Shown piece after piece: positions 46,501 to 58,500 of a DNA stretch of 64,000 nt. The stretch is from Blastobasis lacticolella. Lineage: Eukaryota; Arthropoda; Insecta; Lepidoptera; Blastobasidae. Both the position numbers and the translations under genes were made by a program. The DNA is taken from the NCBI GenBank assembly GCA_905147135.1, contig LR990053.1, positions 1,624,501 through 1,688,500 on the forward strand. The letters run 5' to 3'. How positions within the stretch are numbered: position 1 is the stretch's first letter; the number at the start of each line of letters is the position of its first letter. A model generated the notes under the pieces. It saw only the letters and a program-made list of their open reading frames with translations. It made no database searches and was not told where the DNA came from.

Positions 46501-49500
46501 CGGCAACAAGTCTGAAACCGCGAAAAAAAAATCTGCGGTTTCATACAAAATCGAATTCTGCCAAATTGTATGAAACAGCTGTTTTTGAGCTTTCAGAGTT
46601 GGTAGAGCTCGTCTAATCTAAAATGACGCGCCCCACTATCGCATTAACGCACACAAGCAAGTTTAAAATATGGACGCAATACACTACACAATACAAATGC
46701 CGTTGTAATTGGTCATTCAGTTGCCGGTGAAATTCAAACGTAGGAGCACGCGTCGTTCATTGGCTCCCACACAGATGAAGTGTCCTTATCAATATTTGCA
46801 CTAACACATCGAAATCAACTAACTAAGTAGTGGGGCGCGTCATTTAGACTAGACGAGCTCTACCGTAGTGAAAGTTGTTTGTTACCACGATGTGCTTGTG
46901 TACCCCGCATACAGTACCCCTTGGTAGTGTAAAAATTACAATTTGAAATCACCCTGTACTGAGACTGTAAGTACATTGACAACTGCCAGTTTAAAAAATT
47001 ATCGATATAGTTAAATTCCATTAATTCACAGCAATAGTGTAACAGTTTTAAATATTCAATTTTCGTGTCTTCGTGAACTTGAAATTAAAACTGTGGAATT
47101 AACTGACACGAGCCGGTTTGTTTGAGAACTATTCGAGATTTTCTTTTTATCCTTTGTAGTTAAGGGCCCGCCCCAAATTTTTTTTAATGTCATAGGTAAG
47201 ACAAACAGGCAAGCGGGGCACCTGATGGAAAGTAGTCACCGCCGGATATGGAATTCAGCAACACCAGGGGAGTTACCAATGCGTTGCCTGCCTCTGAAGA
47301 GACCTCTAATTTACCTCTCATGTCATAGTCCAAAGGAAAGGCAACCTGGTTTCGTGTATACCGTTCTAAACATTTGAAAAAAATCTAACCTGACCAAATT
47401 TAATTATGGTTACACATTCAGTCGCCTGAATATGCAACTTCTATTACGATTTCCATCGCCATATCAGCATTGGTTAGTTTTCATAGAAATGTTGAAATTT
47501 TACATGTCAGAAGCACACATTTTGAGTGGCGCAACGACCTGGTGTTGCCGATATCCGGCGGCAGTGACCACTTTCCATCAGGTGACCCGCTTGTCTGTTT
47601 GTCTGCCATATAAGCTAAAAAAACATAGCTGGCTCCTAATATGTGTAAAAACAAAATTCGGGAGCGGCCTCTTAACGATTGATAGATTTTGTTATCAAAC
47701 GCTAACATAGAACATTTGGAGTATAAACTGATCGTCAAAATCGACGAACGACGACGAAAACTATCAGCAACATCCCCATTGTATGGAAGCACAGCAGCTT
47801 CATTTAGATAAATATCAACCGCGACACTTAGTCCGAGAGAAAAAGGGCTTCGACGATTTCAAATCCACCAGTTGGCATTACTAAAGTCCGTTTTGTCAAA
47901 ATAGCGTACTATTCGGTCAGAAACAAATACTAAACTAATAGAAAGAAAAAAAGTCGCAAAACTTCCGACTAAGTTTATATATGCTCAAATATTTTCTAAT
48001 CTGCCTTTCAAGCATAGAAAACTGCCTCGAAATCGGTCCATTCGTTCGGGAGCTACGACGTCACAGACACACACACACACATAACATCCCTCTTTTTACG
48101 TCGGGGATTAAAAATGACGGATCCATTCCAGCCTCAAGTCTCAATGGCGCCGTCTGGTGGATTTTGAAATCGGAAAGCCCTCATTGGCCAACGTGCGTTG
48201 TCGCTGAATGCCATTGGCCGACGCGCGTTGATGCAAGTCCAAGCTGCGTTAGATGACTGACGATTGGCGAACCATTCCTTCGCATATACGAAAAATAGCA
48301 CACAGAGTGACTTCAAATTCATGATACCAAGGGGTACCCTATGCATGTGCCTGTGGTAACGAACATCTTTTACTACGGCCCCAACGATAAAATTGCGAAC
48401 ATAAAAACAGCTGTTTCTTTCAACAATGAAAACTAATTCTGCTCTTTTTTTCGATTTTAGAATTGTTGCCATAGTTTAGCAAAATTAGATTTCAATTTTG
48501 TACGAAAGAGCTGATACGTTTTTCGCGATGTAAGAGTTGGTGTCATAGTAAAAGTCGTTCATTACCGCAAGCACATGCACACCCCCCACCCCTTTGGTAT
48601 CAGCAACTTGAAGTCACCCTCCAGTCAAGTGACCTCGGTCCCAACGTTAGCCCTCCCCTCTGGTTAAATTACTTCAACTCACCGACTCGAACAGCGCTCC
48701 ATTCTTTCCGATGTTGCCCGAAGGCGTGAGCCCGAGTCCGCCTACAAGACCCGAGCACATATCGGACATGATGTCGCCGTAGAGATTGGGCATTACCTGC
48801 AATTTGAGGGAAACGGTAATCAGTAATTTATTAGGTGGTAGGACTTTGTAAAGCCTGAGGAGTCTGCCTGGGTGAGTACCATCGTATTATATATTTCTGC
48901 CGCCGAGCAACGATACTGATCGATATAATCTTTCCAATATTAAATTTACCCAATAGTTTGTTTCCCTCTCGCGTTTATTTTCGTCTATTTATTTCACCAT
49001 TCGCATATGTTCCCAATTCTTTATTTACCCGTAGCGTACTTTCTATTCCCGTTTTCCTCTATTGCTGAATTTTGCCAGTAGCGTAATTTCCAGTCGCGTT
49101 TTTTCCCATTCATGACTTTTGCTACTCGTATTTTTTCTACGCAGTGTGGGTAGGCCCACAAGGTGGGCCGACGACCTGGTAAAAATCGCAGGTACCAGCT
49201 GGACGCGGAAGGCACTGGACCGGCCGCTGTGGAGATCTCTGGGGGAGGCCTATGCCCAGCAGTGGTCGTCTTTTGGCTGATATGATGACGATGATATTTT
49301 ATGCTATGATGATATACTCTATTTTTCTAGCGCAGGTTTCATCTTGGACCTGGACCTGGATATGGCCTATGCCTTGGCCCTGGACCAGAACAAGGACCAG
49401 AACCTGGACCCCCATTTCGTTCCCGTAGCGTCCTATCCCATACCTTATATCAACTCTACACATACCACACACCTACATTACCACTACATAATTTTTTTTG

Positions 49501-52500
49501 CTTATAAACTTTCCTCTTGAATCACTCTATCTATTGTTGAAAACCGCAATAAAGTCCGTTGCGTAGTTCGCATCCGGGAAGCGACGAAGATAAGCATACA
49601 TAGACACATAGGGACAGACGGCGGGAAGCAACTTTGTTTTATACTATCTATGTATAGATAGCTGTCAGCATTTGTCTCAATGGTCTCAAATTCAGTCTCG
49701 ATACCCACCTCACAGAATAACAGCCAAACAATACTATTTTAAATGGTATTACGATTTTGGCGGTGAACAGTTTTTGCCGATAGGCTGTTCCTACACAGGC
49801 ATGATCTCCGGCCGCGTCGTCATTTACCATCAGGGGTCTAATTATCGCGCTATGGCATCTCGAATACGATTTTTTTTCTAGCCACATATCTCCATTAATA
49901 ATGACATTGAAATTCCTATGAGCAGTTTTCCAATAGGTATCTAAAGCATTCCTACCCACTCACTAGATGGCGCCCCGACAATTTTGGTAATTGATAATCG
50001 CTTGAAATAGGTTCTTAGCAAACAGGATAATAACACTGGGTACGTTGTATTGGATAATATTGTATTTGTCAATAGTTTTCAACCATTTTAGAGGTTGTAA
50101 TAATAATGAAACATAGTGCCAACTTCTATAAATATTTCTTTTTACACTTCGTTCAACCTTTAACAGTTATGTTTATATTAATAAACACTTTATTTTTAAG
50201 TTTAGTATTAGTTGGCTGCATGAAATCACTGCTACCATCATACAGATTATAAAAAGATTACCAAAATTGTAGGAGCGCCATCTATTGATGCTTTTTGAAA
50301 CCAACTATCAATAGCTACTGGAAAACTCCTCATTGCAGCCAAAACATATTTCCTTCACTATCTTCGGCAGTCGTATATTGTCAAAGATCAATTTCAGTGA
50401 CGTTTTACTACAGTTTTTTGGGTAGAGCAAAAATATCTAATGAGATGTCACAGCGTGAGAATCGCCCCAAGGTGAGATGGCCGTCAAATGCCTGACCGGC
50501 CAGGCATCGGCATTAGACTAGTCTAATAAAAAACATAAGTGCCTAGGGCCACGAATGCGATGCCGGCCTAGATAGATAGATACATCTATCCGGGCCATTT
50601 TCAGCATTCAGGCGAACTCGCGCCCATTCTGCGTGGATATGGTGTACTCCAAGATACGCTATTGTTCCTGCCATCCCAGCTCCTCCAGGAAACGCAGCAA
50701 CCCTTTCAGTTTTGCAAACGTCTCCGGAAGGGTTTGTGGTTGTCCGAGATGCTCATGCCTGTATGTTGCCACCCCCTCGCATGTCTGCAGGATATGTGCT
50801 GCTGTCTCTTCCTCCCTCAGGCAGGAAAAGACAGCAGCATTCGTCAGTCTATTCAGCCAATGCCGTTGCACCGCCATAAAATGGCCATCCTTGACCGGTG
50901 GTCCGCTACTCACCAACACATCGAACTTGGAGGGGTCCTGCACCATATTCAGGCAGACGGTGTCGAGGTAGCGCTCCTCGAACTTGATGTCCGGGAACTT
51001 GGTGGCCAGCTCGCGGCAGCAGCGCAGGAACAGACCGTCCGACATGCGCCTGGGGGATACCCGTACTGTTAGTGGTTCGATGTCCATGCTTGTGATCGCT
51101 AGTTAGGAGACAGCTTTACAAATGGTCTGTGACCATCTATGTCTATGGTCGGTAGTACCGAACTCCGTCTTCTCTCTGCCTGCTGGTCGCTTTTTAATGT
51201 GATTCCTACGTTAACTTTATTTACTGCATAACCCAGTGAAACTACCCAAATACGCCCTTCATTAACCACAGCAGTTGCTATAATAACAATGCTAATTATT
51301 GGTAAGCCTTGATCGGCCTTTCCCGGTTGCTCCCGTTCTAGTTGGAGATCCGGAAATACTAATATCTTTCCTCATTTGTTGTTCAGAAAAATCGTGCATT
51401 ATACCGATAGAATATGATCCAAATAAATCAAAATATCGATGAACATTCCTAAACTGGCCACCTGAACCTTTGGAAAGGGGACGGATAACGATCCCATTAT
51501 CCCATTGCACATGCCACTAAACAGTTTCATACTCTGTAATCGTGTATGAAAAATAACCTATCGTGCGTAAAAACCAAACGATTGCCAAGTTAGGCGGTTA
51601 GTACACTTAACGTAGCAAGCAAACAATACGCTGAAAAACCGGAATGCCCACGATTGAAATGCAAATACCAATTGGCGCCGAGTAATAAACAGCTGTGTTC
51701 TAATCATTGTAGCGTCTCCGCTCGTTACGCTCGAGCCACAGTGTAGAGAAACACAGTACATAAATGCGTCGCTTTATTCGATAAGACTACTAGTACAAGG
51801 GGCGTCTCCTGTGTGGTGATTACGTAACTATACGTTGCTTACAATACTCTGATCGATAAGTGATCGCAAAAGTAACTATTTCAATGATTGAATTCAGATA
51901 ATTAGCAACTGATCCCATGAAATCGATTATACGGAATCGTAAAAGTAACAATTTCAATCATGGAAATCAGATTATTGTTAGAAACAGATATACGTAATTA
52001 TCCTACTGGTTTTTGGCCAGAAGCCAAAGTTAGTTCGCATTATTGCCACGGTGCGTAGCTAAACGCATTGAGCTAATGTAATTTTCGTGTATTAGTACAG
52101 GTACACAACAATGACCGGCGTAAATGTGACCGACGGATATCGTCATTTTAAATGCATGGTAAACTGATTTTTGAGAGAAAAAGAAAGCTCATAATGTTTT
52201 AAAGCATAATAGTCCTTTTTTGAGAACCGATTTTAATATTTTTCATGTTTTGTTAGCATAAATGACGTATTCGGCATGATGAAACATCCCTACTATTTCA
52301 AGGACGCGGTCGAGTTACCTACTGAGTGCAATCTACACTGTGTCTGCGCCTAGAAAGGTAATCCACACCGAGCCATTAGCGCTAATATAACCGAGCATGT
52401 GACTTAACAACCGCGTTCGGTACAAGTACTCTGAATCTATGAATGGAGTTCTCCACTTCACAGATAAAAGGATCGGAAAATTTAACGTTTCTTCGACGAT

Positions 52501-55500
52501 TCTTTGATCGTGGTCGTTGTTTTTGTTGGAGGTATTCGTGATTTGGCTTCAAGCATCTTGTTATAGTTAACTTAAATAGTTATTAATTCATTCATTCATA
52601 ATTCATTCATTTCAGAATTCATTTTATTGTTTGGATAGTAGGTATTTATTTATTTTAGTGTGTATTGCTTGACGGTGCAGTGTCGGTGGGGTATTACGGG
52701 GCCCACTGAAAACCAGCGTTGTGGTTCGCGGCAAGCGGCCACAACATTATGCTGAGGAGGGTCCATTTACGCTGGATGCCCACGAACAATGCCACTGGGA
52801 ACCCTATAATTGTCTCCGTGTTTTATGTACTCTTTTTTTTGTGTTAAATGTAAATTATTATGTCGTGGCGTCCTTTGTAATAAATATATTCTTTCTTTCT
52901 TTATTTTAGGAAAAAAACGTAATTTTTCCTTCATTCCAAAGCTGACTATAAGCTGAGGATGAGGCATTTCATGTTAGTCCTCACAGTGACAACGCGCCTG
53001 CGGTTTTGCGTATTTGTTACCTGCAACCTAAATGTAAAAATCGTACATGTTATGGGCGACAGTTATTTTATTTTCAAAAAACTTTATTGCACTAAAAATA
53101 ATACAATTGGCGGACTTAAAGCCATCAAGGCTTTATCTACCAGTCAACCAGTAGGCCACGCGTAAAGCGAAAGAGTAGGTGCCAAAAGCGGAACAGAGAG
53201 CAAGTATATTTAATTAACTAATAATACAAGATATGGTAATAAATTAAATATGATATACCATAACCCCACAATAAATACAATACGATACAAATAATATACC
53301 TATCATAAATACTATAGATACATATACTATATCAACACATATACTATTTATTGTTAGGCCTTTTATCTATAAAGAATTTAACAGTTGCCACACGCTTGAC
53401 TAGTGTCTAAGTCTACCATCAGGCGGGCAGTTTGCTCGCTTGTCACTGAGTAGCATAAAAAGCTCAGTACCACTCTCCTTCGGACGACCTACCCCATCCA
53501 GCCTGCCGTTGTTAACTTTAAAAAAAATAAACGTCACCTAAAAATCACTACTACAATAATAAAAAATCGTGGACAAATTCACACAGCGTCATCTAGCCCC
53601 AAAGTAAGCAAAGCTTGTGCTATGGGTGCTAGATAACTGATAAACTACTTATATACTTAAATACACACTTATTATACATAGAACACCCAGACCCGTAACA
53701 GAAATTAAAATTCATCATTTCAATTTCTGCCCGGCCGGGAATCGAGCCAGGGTCCTCTTGCGTGGCAGACCTTCATGTTGACCACTGAACCACTTGTCAT
53801 CAAACTCGTCTACTCACATGATATTGGCCTTGTGCACAGCGGTGACCTTCTTCCTCTTGTTTTCCCTGGCGAACTGGAAGGCGAACTCCGCGACTCTTTT
53901 GCTGGCTTCCTCCGTAATCAGCTTGATGGACTGCACCACACCATCCACGATCTCGTGCTCGATGCCGGAGTACTCGCCCTCGGTGTTCTCCCTGATGGTG
54001 ACCACGTCCACGTTGTCGTACAGGGTCTTGATGCTGGAAGGTGGTGGGGTGGTGGTTAGCAATGATGATGGACGACGATGAAAAACCATTCGACGATCAG
54101 CGGGGCTATTGACTAATTTAGGGGGCAACTGAATACGACATTTAATTATTCTAAACTATGTCAACTACGTATGATCCGTTTAAACTGACTTGTCTTATTT
54201 TGGTAAGTAAATTATGTATTTAAATGGATAATGTGCAGCAGTATTCGTTGAAATTCACATTCTATGTGTTTCTTGTATAATTCTCGACATCTATATGTCG
54301 CAGCCATCTGGTAAAATCAGCCATTTAATGAGAAGGCTAGTCAGTTAATTATATGCCGGCATTAAATTGAATGCCTAGGCTGATCGTTGACTGAACCAGC
54401 AATTCTCAACGTTTAACTAGTTGGCTTATTGAAAGCTAGCCCTTTGAAAACGGCTGACGTAAAATCAGGCAGCTGATTTAAATTTAGTTCAAATTTTATC
54501 CACTTCGTCGCTGGTAGTCACCTAAACAAATATGGCGTCGGACAGCTCGCACAGCAAGAAATATTTTTGTATATTTTTGGGAGTTTTTATGAGTAACAAT
54601 TAAGATAACTTAATTTGTTTGTTTTCTGTTTTATACTTTTAATTAGAAACATAAATTTCTGCCAAAGTTACGTGCATATTATAATTGTTAATATTATAAA
54701 ATAAGAAAGTTCCTACTATATAGTTACTATGGTGGCGGTGGCGGTCAAATGCCTGGCTAGTTAAATTAAAAACAAAAAAAAAGTTTAAAGTACTCGCAAT
54801 ACAATTAATTGTAGATATGGGTACTCACTGAATTTGTTGCCACTAATAATTTATTTATTAGATAAAAATATTTTTATTAATTGTTTTTTTTTTAAGTAAG
54901 GTTGTCATTTAAGTTACGAACTTATGGTCGTGTTCTAACATAACCTAACCTATACAAACATCTATATCCCCATTGACAAAATGGCTAAATAACGTTTAGC
55001 CAAGTAGCTGGACGTTGCAATCAACTACTTGGCTAATTGTCTATCAGCCACTCAATCGAATGCCGGCGTTTAATTAACGGACTAGCCTTCTAACTAAATG
55101 GCTGATTTACCCAGATGGCTGCGACATATACACAATATACGTAGCGTGATTGATACGGCAAGTCGTGATTTTGGGCATTGTTTGTTCACCAAATAAGACA
55201 AGTCAGTTTAAACGGATCATAGGCCACTGGACATAGCGAATACCAAATTGCAGAAGTGTAGGATTTCCTAATGTCAAATTCAGTTGTCCACTGAGATAGT
55301 CAATAGCCCCGCAGATCGATAATGTTCATAATAGAGCTAGGGTTAAGTGGCAAGAATATATGTATAAAACCTAACCGACAGACAAAAGCGAACTACCTAG
55401 CACCAACTCGCGCGCGATAAGCGTGAAAAAGCGCGACATAGGTATTGCTATCTCTTTCGTCTTAGTATTGAGAGAAAGAGACAAACGCTCTCTCGCGGCG

Positions 55501-58500
55501 TGAGCTTTGTCGCGGACACACTTGTGCTAGGGCCACAAGTTCACTTAAACTCAAATATATTCTAAACTACATAATCAATTTTAATGAAACAAAACTAAGA
55601 ACCATCTGATTAAACTGGTTTTAAAGAAACTGGCCCAAATCGGTCCATCCGTTTGGGAGATACGATGCCACAGATACACACTTATATACCTCCACCCCTG
55701 TCAAACTTAACTATAAAAACTAAAATAACACCCCCCTTTTTTCGTAGCGTCAAATAAGAAGAGACTTGGCGGGTCACGTGGTTCGACTTGCGCTGCATAC
55801 GATTACCTGCGCGAAATCCCCTCCACTGCCATTTGACAAGTCTCTTCTTTCGTGACGCGGGTTATAAAAATGAGATAAATTGTGGATATATGCGAGACTA
55901 TGGTATATTAAGGCTCGTTCAAGAGGTATATTAGAGGTCTCTTCAGAGGCGGGCAACGCATTAGTGACTCCCCTGGTGTTGCTGATGTCCATAGGCGGCG
56001 ATGACCACTTTCCATCAGGTGACCGGCCCGCTTGCCTGTTTGTCTGCCGTATAACATAAAAAAAATATGGAGTTGTGGACAGAGCAAAGTGACGGGTATG
56101 TAATCTCTGCATAGCCCTCCTGTGGGACACGACGTGAGCTTCATGTAGAATGTATGTAATCCGTCACGGGGTGCCGCCAATCGGTTTAAAAGACTGTTTA
56201 AAAAGTCTCAGAGAATCCAGTGCAAGACCTACGATGATGGTTGTTGGGTTTACGTGTAAGAAATGCTATCAAAAATTCATCAAATCATATCATTCACACA
56301 TATCTCAGAAAATATTAAATTTTTGTTTCTCAAAAACTACATGCAGTTTTTAAAATAAAATATTTTCTAAAAATTGTTTTATCATTTTGCGACAGTGTGA
56401 CATATTGCGACCATTTGTGAGTATACCGCGAAAAAGAGAGTCGGTCCCATCCGCCCCGACGGCTTTGCACCGTTAACGGGGCAAATGGGAAAAGTAGTTT
56501 AAACGGCCCTGGTAGTCCCGAGTGGGGGTGAAATTATGCGAAGGTAAAACCAGTAACAGAGGCTCCGATTTGGCTGGAGCCGACCGACCGTCAGTTGCAG
56601 TCGATACTAATCCTTACGATGTACAAATAAAAGTAGCCTTTGCATTAATTCGGATGCGCGGGCTACCACAGACCTAGGTCGGACGTCCGACCACGTCCCC
56701 CGCGCCCAAAAGCGACTTTATTTTATACTGCGTAAGCAATAGTATTAACTGCAACTGACCGTTGGTAGGCTCAGGCCATAACTTAACGTCTGTTACTAAT
56801 TTAAAAACTAAACTAACTACCCACCAAATACAAAACCTCAAGATCGATATAATTTTCACGCCATATCGCAAAATCTCGCATCCGGGACGATCCCCACTTA
56901 TCGTTATTATTACACACGCCCAACGCAGACATCGCGAAGATTTATCAATTTCACCTGACATTGACACTGTTATCGCCAGACGGGGAGTGTCACGTAGGTA
57001 TATTGATAACGATAACACTTCTCGAGACTTTGGCCTTTACGGCTAGTACACGAGTAGGTACTGATTAGAAGCCATTGCGTAATCATCATCATCATATCAG
57101 CTGAAAGACGGGTATAGGCTCCAGAGTTCTCCACATAGGCCGGTCCTGTGCCTTCCGCATCCAGCTGGTACCTGCGATCTTTCCAAGGTCGTCAGTCCAC
57201 CTTGTGGGAGGCCTACCCACGCTGTGTCTTCCGGTACGTAGTCATCACTCGAGAACTGTACTGCCCCATTGGCTATCTGTTTTTCGAGCTATGTGCCCTG
57301 CCAACTGCCAGTTTAGCCTGGCAATCCTTCGGGCTATTTCGGTGACCTTTCGATATCCTCATTTCTGATTCTATCGCGCAACGAGACTCCGATCAGTGTC
57401 AAGACGAGGTCTTTGATCATTTTAAATGACCTCCCTAATATATGAAACCTAGTACTACGAAGAGGTCAAGCTGAATATCTGGTTCTTCCACAGCGAATAA
57501 GATAAAGCATGGCATAGATTTTAAAATGGACCCCTAACTACCATACTGTGACAACCCCAGCAAAATCCATTCGGCGCCATTTCATTTCTTATAGTTTAGC
57601 TGGTCTATTATGGTTCTACATCAGGTACTAAAGTTTCCAAAATCAATTATATCCTTTATGTTGCCCAGGCTTAATAGCTACGCAATAAAAAAGTTTCATT
57701 CAAATCCGTCCAGTGGTTCCGGAGATAAACGTGTACGAACAGACAAAAAAATATTTAAAAATTCTTCTTCTAAAAATCTATTATTGTTCTTCATCTTTTT
57801 TTACTGTTTTATTATTACAAATATGTATATTTATTATTAATTATTGACGGAATCAATGACGTCGCTTTGCTATCTAAATATATTGTATTAATACATTGCA
57901 TACATACACCGATTGGAATGTACAGATAAGATTACTTAAATCCGAGCACGAGCCTTCTACGGCCAATATTGTGAATTGATTGATTAGGTGTCAGTCTACA
58001 ACCGATAATGCGGTGATTTGGCGAATATTACAATTACGCATGTCTGACTGAATCGCGTTAAACGTTTGCAATATATTTTTAACAGACTATTTTAACTTTA
58101 TTATAATTTATATTATAATTATCATCTAATACTAATTTAATAAAAAGTAAGAGTTTGTATGTTGGGGTTAATCTCCTACTAATCTCCGATACAAACTGAT
58201 CCGATTTTTTTACATATTCTTTTAGAAAGGAAATTTTTAAGTGTTTCATCTAGGAAAAATAATAGGGCTTTTTTATTGGTATAAACAGGGTATTGGGCCG
58301 CCATCTCACTTGGTGGTAGTGACAATGCGGCTGAATAGAGCATGCCTGTGTAGGAACAGCCTAGTTACTATAGCCTTGAAGGCGTCCAGATTATAATGGT
58401 CAGGAAACACGCAGCCAGGCAATGTGTTCCATTCCTAAACGTACGGCATTATAAAGGTGGAACCATAATGGCTTGTGCGGATAGTAGGAAGATCCAAGAT

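Larger units (their letters stand above)
42956..48682 (-). other. IDH3A intron between exon 6 and proximal last exon (5.7 kb)
   Basis: Contents: foldback G (43296-43530), foldback K1 (43661-43920), a dispersed repeat about 45170-45345, a minus family-B SINE (46169-46335), foldback C3 with nested MITE D2 (about 46446-46955), two fragments of the dispersed repeat with CACCTGATGGAAAGTAGTCA (47175-47300 and 47540-47620) and foldback C2 (48303-48621). Otherwise AT-rich with no recognised exon. Confidence 0.55.

Noticed and set aside
53775..54081. Overlapping plus-strand frames of about 95 codons
   Set aside because: They are antisense to IDH3A exon 4, whose minus-strand translation is an excellent match to the family.
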